From Heterobasidion occidentale (lineage: Eukaryota; Basidiomycota; Agaricomycetes; Russulales; Bondarzewiaceae): a stretch of 64,000 bases of DNA. This document shows positions 24,530 to 35,175 of the stretch, piece after piece. The translations under genes were made by a program, and so were the position numbers. The notes under the pieces were generated by a model. The model did not search any database. It was not told the origin of the DNA and worked only from the letters and a program-made list of their open reading frames with translations. Where the stretch lies: NCBI GenBank assembly GCA_039111635.1, contig JBCAQO010000002.1, forward strand, positions 3,534,001 through 3,598,000, given 5' to 3'. The stretch's first letter is position 1; each line of letters starts with the position of its first letter.

Positions 24530-25852
24530 TCACATGTTCTGCAACAACCCCTTGAGCATCTTCTCCTGAGCCTTCGCCGAACTTCCGTTGTCCTTGTCCA
24601 TATCCTTGGCCTTCTTCTCCAAACGACCGATAAGGTGCTCGATGTCTGCCGGCAGGGCGTTGACTCGGTCGCGCATACGTTCAGCTTCAAAACAAGTTAG
24701 AAAATCGACGACGAAATCAAAGGAGGGTCACGACAGGTACCCTTGTCGGTCACCCAGGCATCAAAGTCGACCCGTAGCCGCTCGCGGAGCTTGTACCTCT
24801 TCTGAAGCTCGTTGAAGAGCTTCTTGAGCCTTGCCTGCATGACCTGTAGTCAATATATGCGTGTTCTGGGATGCACAGCAAATTCGAACGCGGCGAGTGG
24901 CGAGAAATACGACCTGAGTCTCAGAGAGGGCACGCGATAGCTCCTCTTCTCCCTGCAGCTGCACTTCTTCGAAGTGTTTACATGCGTTGTCGACTTCAAG
25001 CACACCAGCCGCAATGTTGCGGTCCGTATCCTCACTTAGTTTTGTGTGTACCACGCGTATGCGGCGCATCGCAGGAAGGAGGCTGTCTACAATATCTTGC
25101 TTGGCTCTCTTCGAGGACCTCGCAAAGGCGGGCCCAAGCTTGTCGACAAGCGCGGAAGGTGCTGGGGACTCACTGTCCTCGATATCCCTGGCAAGTACGG
25201 TAATGAGACCAAGTGACAATCGCCAAGGTGATACGACGGACCTATCGTGTAGGAATGCGACCAATGTCGTTTCTTCGTCCCAATCGTCATCGTCGTCGGA
25301 GATTGTTCCTAAATCTTCGTCCTGTTCATCATCATTGTCCGATAACAGATTTTCTGCGAGCGAGTCGAAGACGCTAAATGGATCGTCCCGAGAATCCTGA
25401 AGATCGAGATCTTTCCTACGCGCGGATCGAAGAGCAGTCCGGGGATGTTGACGAGGGTCTGAGCGTAGAGATTCCACGACCCCGCCTCGCCTGCTCGTCG
25501 AGGGAGTCTGAGCGATGGGTTTGTGCCGTAATGGAGTCTTATGCCCTGCGCATACAAGGACGCCGCCGTCTATATGCGCAGGTCTGAAGCAGGAGGGCGC
25601 GCGGGGTGCTCACCAGGCTTCCTTGGAGACTTCCAAGAACTGGCAGGCGCCTCCTCCGTCGGATTCGACCTGACAGAAGCGTGTGTGCGATGACGGCCCA
25701 TCAGCGAGTTAGCGCGGTCTCCTGGCAGCGAATGAGACGGCAGAGGTGGTGGGCGGAGGAGAGGGTTCTGGGTCACGGTGTGTGACGGAGGGAGGGAGAG
25801 CGAATGCGGATTCGAAGTCCGATGGGAGAGCTGAGTTGGCGGCCGCCGTCAT
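24530..25852 (-). CDS. coiled-coil protein of unknown function (left copy, one-base frame break)
   Basis: Start ATG at 25852 ([17 protein letters not shown]), stop at 24530-24532. The N-terminal third is Ser/Pro-rich and disordered. A strongly acidic patch follows ([10 protein letters not shown]), then a helical region that begins [16 protein letters not shown]. The C-terminal half is charged and probably coiled-coil: [20 protein letters not shown], then [19 protein letters not shown] and [11 protein letters not shown] at the end. Introns lie near 24680-24740, near 24847-24915 and inside the N-terminal third (donor GTGAGC near 25610). I do not recognise a family; a cytoskeletal, spindle or kinetochore role would fit the architecture but is only a guess. 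Relative to the second copy this one has an extra G near 25746 that breaks the N-terminal frame. It shares a 236-bp divergent promoter with G-gamma 1. Confidence 0.6.
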
Positions 25853-26088
25853 CGTTGTCGTCGTGCAGAATCGCCATCCGCCTTTCTCCCTTCCAGCCTC
25901 CTTCTCTCCTTTCTTTTTCTTCCCGTGAGTCCCCCGACAGCCCCCCATCTGCCGTGGCTGACCGCGCATCGCACAGCAAAAGCTCCTTGGCTTGCCACTT
26001 TCTTTCCCTCCCCCTTGCCCTCGCCCCCACCCGCTCACCCCTCCGTCCCCTCCGCACACGTCCCCCTCCCGCACTCGACCTACACAAC

Positions 26089-26498
26089 ATGAGCTCGCGC
26101 CCGCACAAGCAATCCATGTTCGAGCTCAAGCTTCGCCGTCTGTCGGAGCACAACCAGCGGCTGCGGGAGGACCTCTCCCGACCGCGAATCCGCGTCAGCG
26201 AGGCGAGCGCCAGGTGCGTATCAGCTTCCTGTACCCACGCCCCCGCGCGCTCGCTCATCGAAGCACCCGCTTCGCAGCCTGATCCGCTACTGCAAGACGA
26301 CCAAAGACCACTTGGTGCGTATCGCTTCGGCTGCGTGCCTTGTGCTCGTCTCCCTCTTTCTTTTTCGCGCCCGCTCGTGAGTCACTTGCCTGACCCTTGC
26401 CCGCACCCGCATAGGTACCGTCGGTGTGGGGCCCAGTGGGAAAGGGCGAAGACCCATACGCACCACCAGCAACGGGTTGCCAATGCACCATCATGTAA
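26089..26498 (+). CDS. heterotrimeric G-protein gamma subunit, paralogue 1 (CaaX CTIM), left copy
   Basis: 81-aa G-gamma with a GGL-type helix ([20 protein letters not shown], then [13 protein letters not shown]). The conserved fungal tail [17 protein letters not shown] precedes the prenylation box CTIM at the end. Exons are 26089-26213, 26278-26314 and 26415-26498, with donors GTGCGT and GTGCGT and phases that agree. It should pair with a G-beta subunit at the plasma membrane, where prenylation of the CaaX Cys anchors it. In basidiomycetes such G-gamma proteins act in pheromone and nutrient signalling; the specific pathway here is unknown. Longer frames reading through the introns are not real. 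Confidence 0.92.
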
Positions 26499-26504
26499 CA
26501 CCCC

Positions 26505-26600
26505 GCCGCCCCGATCTCCACCCCGCATCATCTCCACCCCGCCATCATCTCCACCCCGCCATCTTCTCCACCCCCCCCCGCCGTCTCCGCCCCGCCGCTC
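26505..26600 (+). repeat. minisatellite just 3' of the G-gamma 1 stop codon
   Basis: Four to five imperfect units of about 15-17 bp, core ATCTCCACCCCGCC, beginning a few bases after the stop codon. It therefore probably lies in the 3' UTR. The unit order differs from that in the second copy (44859-44952) although the total length is the same. Confidence 0.75.
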
Positions 26601-29049
26601 GCCCGCACGCGCGCTCACGCTCGGAGAACGAGAAAGCCCAAGCTAGCCAAATTCTTCCGCTTGTTTATCCTCTGTCCTGCTTCTACGTACATTACGCTTA
26701 CCGTGCCTTGTCATCCCACCGCGTCCCGCGCACCCACGTTCCTTACCGCAAGCGACTCGACTCCCCCCACCTCCCCCGGTCCCGCCGCCTCCACCAGCGC
26801 CTACACACAGCATCGGGACTTCGTCCGTCTGCTACTGCCCCTCCGCGCCGCGCGGCCTTCTGTCTGCTTCATCCTTCACTTATTCACTTCCTGCTCCACC
26901 TTCCTATTCGTCTGCACCGGATCGCAATCCAATTTCGTACCGCGCCTTCTTCTCTTCCTTGTTGGGCCGTTTGTTTGACGCCAAAAGTGGCCCGTTAATT
27001 CCCGTACGATTTCTGCGCTTCTCGGCCTTTTTTCCCGTTCGGCTGAACGAACCCTGTCCGGTTTGTGTCTCTGTCCATGGTCTCGTATTATAATAGCTCA
27101 AACTCATCGATCATCCTCCTGACTGTATGGGCGCAAGCGCATATGCATATGATACCTCCGTTTGTGATACCTGGCGTGCTCCCTCCGAATTGTGGACAAC
27201 CAATGGCTGTACCTCATGTTCAAACATTCAAGCATCAAACATGCTTATTTCATGTGCACATCATCTATTTATTATACATCTGCCCATAACAGAGAAACCT
27301 CATAAAGAGGATTCAGAAGCAAAAAATTAGAGACATGTAAGTCCCATCGATACCAGGAGAAGTCGAGCAGTGGATGTTTCGCGATCCACCTACGAAAGGT
27401 GAATCGCGAACCACGCATGACACCCTGGCGCAAGCGCATCACCGACAACAATCTGCTGGCCTCCCCTCATACAAACAGCCCCCGCTTGAGAAGAAAAGTG
27501 TGACCAGCACATTTCAGCTCGCTCCGATCCCTTTGGCCCGCAAGCCAACTTCCACATGACTGCCCATAGTCTGGTCAGCACATCTTGACGACAGAACGTT
27601 CGACCAGGGCAGAGCCGACGCAGAACAAAACCCGTCCAATGCCATCAACTCCCACCCAACATATGGACGCGGAACCGTTATGTCGACGCCGACCTGTCGC
27701 AAATCGGCGGCGCATATCCGAACTGGAATGCATTATATGTATGACACTAGCTCGCCCATTATCCCACAGTTGATATGATGCACATCGTCAAGTGTGCACC
27801 TTGCACCACGAAGAAATAACAGGGGCTGTGACATACTGCAAGACTCAGCATAGTTGTCCGCAGGTCACGACAGCGTGATAGCACTGTCGGGAAACGGGGA
27901 CGTTAACGTCCTCGCACGAACCGCTCACTGGTGGGTGAGGGATTCGATTTCGAGGGAGGTGGTCCATATAACCGTATCTCGCACCCGGGGCAGCAGGTCG
28001 CAGGGAGTCATTCGGAGCTGTGAGCGGCCATCGAGCAGATCAGTGTGCTCGGCCGTTGAGACGACGGGAAAGCGATAGGGAGGCGCGTGCAGACGCGGAA
28101 ACTCGTATGTGCGAACGCGCGCTCAAGGCTCTAGCCCCTCCCATTCGGAGGAGATCTTCGGGGCACTAGACGAGCCACGAGAGGGCAACAAAAAGCCTGC
28201 TCGGTCGGACATGCTCGCGAAAGAAGATGGCGACATCTTGTGCGGAACGATCAGCGCGGTCTCTGGCATGTTGGTTGGAGGGAAAGGGAAGCATGAGGCT
28301 TGGAACTCGCATTACTTATATGGGAGGCCGGCGGTGCCCGAAGATTTCGCAGCCCGCCGAGGACCAACTCGAGCAGTTCTCGTCATAGAGACTGCACAGG
28401 ATGTGATTTTGGATTGAATAGAAGTTTTATAAGCTGGGATGCATACATGATTGCACGGTGGTTTCCCCACACATGTCCTGGTCGCAGACGACTGGGAGAG
28501 AGAGAAACGGGTAGTGTGGGAATGCTTGTGCACCGGCACGTGGCCGGTCCTGGGACAGCATTCGGTCAGGAGAGGGAGACAGGCCTCTGGCGCCGTTCTC
28601 GCATCACCGCCCTTTTCTCCCTTGCCCACGCAAAGCCCAGCGTCTCCACCCTTCCTTTCTCCTCTTTCTCTCTTCCCCGCACACTCTTGTCCATATCCTG
28701 ACAACCCGCACGCAGCAACCGCGAGCGTCCAGTCGTCTCGCAATCTCTGTATAAAGCATCGCGCGCTGTGAGCTAAGGAGCATCCCCAGGTACGTTCGCA
28801 ACACGCTCGCCTATATCAGCCAGGGGAGTGCTCGTCCATCTTTCATCGCCGTGGAAGATGTGCAAGCAGTTCGCCTGATACCGTGACAGGTGACGAACTA
28901 GCGCTTATTCATTCTTTGATCCAATCCCAGCACCATCCGCCGGATCACCCACCCACCTCCAACGCCCACCACCTCCTCGCCTTTGTGTCGCCCTACCGTC
29001 CTCCCCTCTTCACCTCGTCCCGCATTCCCACCCTTCTACATCATCCAAA
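26601..29049. other. intergenic between the two G-gamma genes, mostly nothing recognised
   Basis: About 2.4 kb. The first part is the probable 3' UTR of G-gamma 1. The last 400 bp is a CT-rich promoter and 5' UTR of G-gamma 2; a GTACGT..CAG pair at about 28791-28889 may be a 5' UTR intron. One coding-like frame at 28109-28417 is listed separately. The second copy is 44953-47401. Confidence 0.5.
28109..28417 (+). CDS. unidentified short reading frame
   Basis: A 102-codon frame with an ATG near 28109 and TGA at 28415-28417, present unchanged at 46461-46769. Phrases such as EDGDILCGTISAVSGMLVGG and HEAWNSHYLYGRPAVPEDF look protein-like, with no rare-codon clusters. No family is recognised, no intron signals support it, and it could be chance. 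Confidence 0.25.
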   Translation: MRTRAQGSSPSHSEEIFGALDEPREGNKKPARSDMLAKEDGDILCGTISAVSGMLVGGKGKHEAWNSHYLYGRPAVPEDFAARRGPTRAVLVIETAQDVILD

Positions 29050-29622
29050 ATGTCCTCCCGACCGAAACAGTCCATGTCTGAGCTCAAGCTCCGCCGACTT
29101 CTCGAACACAACCAGCGTCTGCGAGAGGACCTCGCGCGCCCGCGCATACGCGTGAGCGAGGCCAGCGCGAGCCTCATCCGGTATTGCAAGACAACGAAAG
29201 ACCACCTGGTACGTAGTTCGCTCCCGTCCCCCCCCTCCATTTCCTCCATTTTTCTGCGCACATTTCACGGCAAAGTCGGTACCATAATACCCCGCTCCGG
29301 GCGTTTCGTAATCGTGCCGCTCGGAAGCATCCCCGCTCCATTTCCTGTCATGAAGCCTCAATTTCACCTCGCTCAGTGTCCGTCGACGCTCAAACACCGA
29401 GCGGGCGGCGGAGGCGGTGGCGCCGGGAATATGTGCGATTGCGGTCGTCCTGCCCTTCTCCACCTCTGCGCTTCCACTTTCGTCTCATCATTCGGAGCAC
29501 GAGGCGTAGTGACGCTGACTGTCTATTCTTTGCTGCAGGTGCCATCCGTTTGGGGACCCGTGGGCAAAAACGAGGATCCATACGCACCACAGACGAGTGG
29601 AGGATGCTGTCTCGTGCAATGA
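29050..29622 (+). CDS. heterotrimeric G-protein gamma subunit, paralogue 2 (CaaX CLVQ), left copy
   Basis: 80-aa paralogue of the gene at 26089, with nearly identical GGL helix ([20 protein letters not shown]) and tail ([17 protein letters not shown]) but ending GGCCLVQ. The CaaX box is CLVQ, and a second Cys next to it could be palmitoylated. Exons are 29050-29208 and 29539-29622, with donor GTACGT and acceptor CAG. The intron after DHL is shared with paralogue 1; the earlier intron of paralogue 1, inside the Ser codon before LIRYC, is absent here. Both genes point the same way about 2.5 kb apart, consistent with an old tandem gene duplication. Confidence 0.92.
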   Translation: MSSRPKQSMSELKLRRLLEHNQRLREDLARPRIRVSEASASLIRYCKTTKDHLVRSSLPSPPSISSIFLRTFHGKVGTIIPRSGRFVIVPLGSIPAPFPVMKPQFHLAQCPSTLKHRAGGGGGGAGNMCDCGRPALLHLCASTFVSSFGARGVVTLTVYSLLQVPSVWGPVGKNEDPYAPQTSGGCCLVQ

Positions 29623-31434
29623 TTCCCCTCCCTCCCTCGTCTTGTCTCTCTATCCTCCACAGTCAACAGTGTCCCACATACCATTCATGCTCACCGCACC
29701 GCCGATGCTCCCGTATCAGCTCGCTCGCTCGCTCGCTCGCTCTTTCTTCTCGCACCGACTCTCGCTTCGTCTCTCTCCCTTTTCTTATATTCCCCCGCCT
29801 GCGCCTCGGTTTCTCCTCTTTGCTTCTATGAATTTCTGACCGGCCTCATCTTTCTCTGTGCATTCATATATATTCTGTCTTTCACATACGCACAACCCAT
29901 CTATCTATCTATCGATCTATCTCTTGTTACCCTCACGGCTCCCGCCCGTCTGCTTGGTTGTCCCTTTGTCCGTGCGAGGACCGTGTGGGTGAAGTCTCGT
30001 CCCTTCTCTGGCTCCTTCGCCGATCCCCGTACGTGTTTGGATCGTGTGCGAAGTCGAGACATATGGGGTAGGAGGTAGGGAGTGGAAGGTAACAAGGGGA
30101 AGGGGCGACCGTGGCTGCCGACGCCGTTGTGTATATATCAAAGGAGGACGCCGTGACATATAGGATTGAATTTCTTGCTGTTGCTCTCGCTTGGCGGCCT
30201 CAATCTTGATGCGACGCGCGCGGGTAGTGGGCAGGAACATAAGCGCAAGCACACTCCTTGGGTAGGAAGCCGAAGCGGTGTGGGTGTAGGGGTGGATCCA
30301 CTTGGACCCACTGCGCCGTAACTGTTGCCCATGATTGCGTTCTTAATCGTAGTTATTTATATATTTATTTTGATCCTCTTCCATCCGTTCCACCCCACTA
30401 TTATCTTGACGCACCTTCCCTCGACACTCCAGCCTTCGCTCGAGTCGTTTACGTGCTGCTGCTGCACCTCTTTCCATTTCGTATTTTCCTCGACCTAAAT
30501 TCGTTTTGTCCAGCTCCTATCTTTGCCGTGTCTAGCGCACGAGACGCGACTTATCTACGCTTCTCCGAGAGCGCTGCCTCTGCGCGTGTATGTACGAGTT
30601 CCTAGCTAGGCCGTGCCTTCCGTCCTGCGCGGCCGCGCGCACCGAGGCCTTCAAGGGCCTTCCTCAGCCAAGCCGCGCTGGGCGTCCTCGGCATTCGCGA
30701 GATGCGAGAGGTCGGGGACCGCGCGTCCCGTTCTGTGTTAAGACCTGACTCGCCGCGCACGGCTATCCACACGCTCAAACCTCCGGGTCGTGCAGACCCG
30801 CGACGCACATCGTACTGTGCGCCGACACGCATCGCCGTGCCTGTGTCGCGCTGTTGTGGCGAACCTGTGCAGCGAGCTACTTAGATGACTGATGGGCGAT
30901 CGAGCGCGCGCCGGCGCAGATGTTTATACTTATATGTTCGCGGTTCCCCTGCGCGCGTCTCTGCCGCGCGTTGTATCCCCGCCGCCCAAAGCCGCCCGCG
31001 CGCGCTCGGGCGATGCGGCAATAACGAGCACGCATACGCCTGCGCCTATTGTCAGTTCCTCACGTCCAGCGGAAACCGAAATGGAACAAGGGGCACATCA
31101 CGCTGCGACGACGGCAACATCGGCGGTAGCACCCCGGTGCCCATACGCGGTAGTATTGCGTCCTTTTGACGGCTGAACGTGCGTGGACGGCAGACAATAA
31201 GTAGGCAGACAAGGTGAATGAGACGGTTGACGGAGCTGCGTGCATTCCGAGAAGATCCACGCGCCCGGGCTTGATGCATGCGTGATATGCACCCGAGCAA
31301 ATGAATCCATCATTCCATGTTCGGTGCGGTGATGGGCGGCTAACATGCTATGGACGCTGGGCGCCAGACGTGAGGTACGCAGCACGTGAGGCGCGCAGAG
31401 TGCGAGGCCAGAGGAGGCGGTCGGGGCCAGAGGC
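29623..31434. other. intergenic with microsatellites; no clear gene
   Basis: About 1.8 kb. It holds the 3' UTR of G-gamma 2 and two microsatellites: (GCTC)6 at 29719-29742 and a (CTAT)n run at 29898-29922. The remainder is GC-rich without a convincing frame. A minus-strand frame at 29917-30252 (with ARRIKIEAAKREQQQEIQSY) is weakly protein-like but has no recognisable family or splice context. The second copy is 47973-49781. Confidence 0.5.
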
Positions 31435-32239
31435 TCAGAGCGACTCGATGAACTTGCGCACTTGCGCCTCGGGCAGTGCGCCGATGAACTGGCTGATGGG
31501 CTGGCCGTCTTTGAACGCGACGACGGTCGGGAGCGAGCGGATCTATGGGCAGGAGATACCGGCGATGCGAGGACGCGTGAGAGCGAGGGAGATGGATGGG
31601 AGATGCGTGGAGCGAGTGCATAGGTGTCCGGTGTACGTGGACGCAGAGCACGGTGAGCCGCTGATGTGCGCAGAATGGGACGGACGCACCTTGTGTTGCT
31701 GTGCGAGGGCTACCTCCGCGTCTGTGTCGACGGTGATGAGGTCAAGAGGCAGTCCGCTGCCCGACTTGACGGACTCGTCCGCGGTGACGCGCTCGAGGAT
31801 GGGCGAGAGCGTCTTGCACGGCCCACACCAGCTGAGTTGCGTGCGCGGGAGCAAGGGACACGTTAGAGCGAGATATCACCGGCGAGCAAGGGTCTCGTGT
31901 GAGTGGATGGGGAAAGTTAAAAGGTAAAGACGATGCGCAGGGCGTACTCGGCGTAAAAGTCTACGAGGACGACGCGGTCGGCCGTGTGGGATGGCGAGGT
32001 CACCTTGTCGAAGGTCTATAAGAGCAACCGAGATAGGATCAGTTGCGAGTACGTATATTTAGCGCGGAACGCGGGAAGAGGCTGGGCTGTTGTTGTTCGC
32101 GAATATGAATGGTCGGTAAGGGGATAGAAGGGCGACGTACCGGTTTATCTGCATTGAGAAAGTGCTCTGCGCGGCGCGCGGAGGATGAAAATACGCGCGC
32201 GGATTGGCGAGTGCAGCGGTAAAGCCTGGATGAGAACAT
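31435..32239 (-). CDS. mitochondrial thioredoxin (left copy)
   Basis: 138-aa protein from four exons. The N-terminus MFSSRLYRCTRQSARVFSSS is Arg/Ser-rich without acidic residues, a typical mitochondrial presequence. Splicing at GTACGC (about 31963) joins DFYA to DWCGPCKTLSPIL, giving the redox pair Cys58-Gly-Pro-Cys61. The next intron joins QQHK to IRSLPTVVAFKDGQ, with the cis-Pro at residue 108. It ends VRKFIESL at a TGA (31435-31437). It reduces protein disulfides in the matrix, with thioredoxin reductase as electron donor. A 2-bp TA difference in an intron is the main difference from the second copy. It is divergent from the cupredoxin gene, with 733 bp between starts. Confidence 0.9.
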
Positions 32240-32972
32240 GTCTGACTATTTGCTGTCTGCAAGAGTGTCGCGACGGTTGGGGAGGGGAATGGCACTGAGC
32301 GCTCGGAGGTGGTATTCGAGGCCGAGATGGATTGCCGACTGGCGGAGAGAACGAGGTCGTCTCGGAGACCGGGGGACCGCTGGGGACGTCCACGGCCCAA
32401 TTGCGTTACGAGTAGACAACGTGCGGGGAGCCAATCAGCGCAGTCCCTCGTCGTCTTGTCTAACTCGTATCCGCAGCGGCCAGCCGTCGTATCGCCGCCC
32501 GGGCGCTGGACAGCAGATGGGTGGAATGCACGCTACGATGCGTGCACAGGCCTCCAGACGACAAAGATCAAGGTATGCGCGTCGACACACGTCCATCGCG
32601 AGATGGGCAGAGATGCAGCTAGAAGAGGCAGCCAAAGTGCCTCAAGGAGGGAGCCTCCGCTGCCGTGGACCAGTCCCATTCCGGTTGTCAAGGGACCCGC
32701 TCACCTGATGCGCTCCCACCCGCTGGCCTGCCTTGCGTTATAAATGCAGTCGCCGCCCTTGTTTCGCCCTTCTTCACCCCAGTTGTCCCCCTCCCTCGAG
32801 CCTTTCTTTGTTGTTGTCCACGAGCAGGGTCAGTTCCCCTTTCTCTTTCTTCGTCCTCGATGCTAACCTCGTTCTCGCAGTCTCGCAAGCCCCTTCCTAT
32901 TCATACCATTCGAAGACACGTTCATTGCTTTCAAATCCCTGCTCGTCTAATCAACCTTCAACAACAATCAAA

Positions 32973-33769
32973 ATGCGCTTCTCCCTTGCTGCTGCTGTTC
33001 TCCCCGTTCTCGCCGCCTCGGTTTCGGCGCAGACTACCATCCAGGTCCAAGTCGGTGCTAACAATGGTCTTACTTACTCCCCGGAGAGGTGTGTGATCAT
33101 CCTTCACATCATCGTCGCCTGAGATCGCCTTCTTACCTCTTTGTCGTTCCTAGCGTGAATGCAACTGTCGGTGACACGATCCAGTTCCTGTTCATGTCCA
33201 AGAACCACGTATGTCTGCCTTGGCTGGATTGTAATTGTTTCTCTGACAACGGTATCTGATCCTCGTACAGACTGTGACCCAGTCCTCCTTCGCCTCCCCA
33301 TGCGCCAACCTCTCTACGGGCGGCATCGACTCTGGCTTCCAGGCTGTCGCCGCTGGTGCCGCGACCGTCCCATCGTGGTCCTTCACCGTCAACGACACCA
33401 GCGCCCCTCTCTGGTTCTACTGCCGTCAAGTCGGGTGCGTTTCTTGCCTTTCATTGTGATAAATGAACTTTCTCACACGAGCAACGTCTCTACAGTCACT
33501 GCGTTAAGGGAATGGTCTTCGCTGTCAACCCCACCGCCGCCAAGACGTTCACGGCCTTCCAGGCTGCCGCCAACGCGTCGGGTTCGACCACCACTTCCGC
33601 TTCTGGTTCCGCTGCATCCGGCTCGGCAGCAGCTACTGGCTCCAGCTCTGCGTCCGGCTCTGTGGCCTCGCCATCTGGATCAGCGACCGCCAACGGAGCC
33701 ATGGCTCACGGCGCCCGTGCTGGTGCCGTCCTCGCCGCGCTTGGTTTCGCTGCCGGCTTAGTCCTTTAA
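32973..33769 (+). CDS. extracellular cupredoxin-domain, Ser-rich, GPI-anchored protein (left copy)
   Basis: 202 aa from exons 32973-33088, 33154-33208, 33271-33434 and 33496-33769. The signal peptide is MRFSLAAAVLPVLAASVSA. One cupredoxin-like (type 1 copper) domain follows. SKNHTVTQSSF supplies His57; LWFYCRQVGHCVKGMVFAVN supplies Cys108, His113 and Met118, a complete blue-copper ligand set. A Ser/Ala/Gly-rich linker leads to a hydrophobic C-terminus (AGAVLAALGFAAGLVL) typical of GPI attachment. Proteins of this architecture are common in fungal cell walls; function is mostly unknown, with copper or redox chemistry at the wall inferred. The second copy differs at residue 5 (Leu here, Pro there). 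The upstream frame from 32733 is a 5' UTR artefact. Confidence 0.87.
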
Positions 33770-34182
33770 GCCAGTTCCTATGCTCTCCCGCGGCGTTCGG
33801 TAGACGTGGACTGTGACCGTACTTTTTCATTGCATCGGACGCGCGTTTTGATACCTCGGTTTTTTCTTTCGCTGTTGGAGGATTTGGTTTCGGCGCGGAT
33901 TTCTGTCCACGTACTTGCTCCCCCTGCTTTGCTTTCTTTCTTTTGGTATTGGTACTGGTACTGTACGGATAGCTGGGCTACGTAGCGACAACGCAATAGA
34001 AACGACGGGAGCGAAAATGCCCTGTGGGCGTGTGTGAACGTGTGAGGGCGAACTTACGTTGTCTTCGATCATGTTCGCAGGAAAATGAGGTCGGGCGTGT
34101 CGGTGACGCAGGGGAACATGATTGTCGTCTGATGTGCGGACAGCGCGTGTGGTAGGCATCTGATCCCAATGATGCTACGAGA

Positions 34183-35175
34183 TTAATTGGTAGTGACGCA
34201 GTCAAAGTACGCGCAGAAATTTCCCTTGTCATGTCGAAGCCTGATGCGTTGCAAGGCCTGGTCCAAGTCCCTTGCAGTATCGTCAGCGTGGTTGACCGAC
34301 GTCACAAAGAAACTGATGGCAGTCGCTCGAGGCCGCGCAACGGCGTGTAGCCAGTCAGGGTCACAGGTGCCAACGACCCCATGAAGTCACAGAATGACGA
34401 AATTCGACACGCAGCTGGGCTGAGGCTGAGCCAGGTCGCCCGGTGAAACCTTGACGAGACTCGGATGGAACTGGGGGGTAAGGGCGGCTGCTCCGAGATC
34501 AGGGGTCGCGCGTTCAAATGCCCCATTGGCATACTGTCCTGGGCAGGAGCTCGCAGGAGGCGCACAAATGACGATGCGAGGAGCCTGCTGCAGGCCTTGT
34601 CAGAAGAAAGCGCAGTGTTTGAGCTGTTTGATCGGACGATCGAGAGGTCAGCGTCGGTGACGTCGGTGGGCGCCCTTTGTCAAACCGAAGGAGGGATGGA
34701 AAGGACTGGAAAGGGACGCTGCGGGTCGGGGAGAAGCTGGGAGAAGACACACAGGGGAGTGTGGAAGGTACGCGCGTGGGGGCAAGGTTGATGCTCGGGA
34801 AGAGGATCGGGGAGAGAAGTCGCGGGATAGGACCGTTATGGGTGGAAATCGGTTGAGTGTGATCGTGACCGGTTTGGGGAAAGAGTTGTGGGAACCTTTT
34901 GGCTCACAGACCGGATTGTATCTACGTCTGTCCAGGAGGCCATCGAATCAGCAGACTCTGTAATCGGTCAAAGGAGATTCGTTCAAAGATCTTGGATCTT
35001 ACCCTGTTTCACCGAAGGCAAAGATCAAGATACCGAGGTACACGGCGGTTGGGTATATTTCAAGGACTCGGTACTCACTAGTCACTTACGCGCATTTGTC
35101 GAGCTTTTGCGAGCAGTTTGCAGGGACGAGCAGGGGCGACGCGTGAATGATGTGACTTTCAGAAGCGTGATCCAT
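34183..35175 (-). CDS. unidentified multi-exon minus-strand gene (left copy), in-frame TGA in last exon
   Basis: No continuous frame marks this gene; it appears only when spliced. An ATG at 35175 opens MDHASESHIIHASPLLVPAN, ending at a GTAAGT donor. A probable next exon reads KIFERISFDRLQSLLIRW. The last exon (about 34183-34595) begins after an acceptor AAG and reads LQQAPRIVICAPPASSCPGQ onward with consistently good codons. It meets a TGA at about 34388, then continues equally well (GTCDPDWLHAVARP, SFFVTSVNHADDTARDLDQA) to a TAA at 34183. Exon joins in the middle are not settled. No family was recognised. The TGA is in both copies. The gene is convergent with the cupredoxin gene and divergent from the DUF6914-like gene. 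Confidence 0.45.

Noticed and set aside
26505..26600. Short regularly spaced repeats that might suggest a CRISPR-like array
   Set aside because: Units are contiguous with no unique spacers, in a eukaryotic 3' UTR. It is a minisatellite.
33827..34159. Minus-strand frame MPTTRAVRTSDDNH with a GTAAGT at its end, as a separate small gene
   Set aside because: The only matching acceptor gives a 36-nt intron, too short for this genome. It lies in the 3' region between two convergent genes and has no conserved content.
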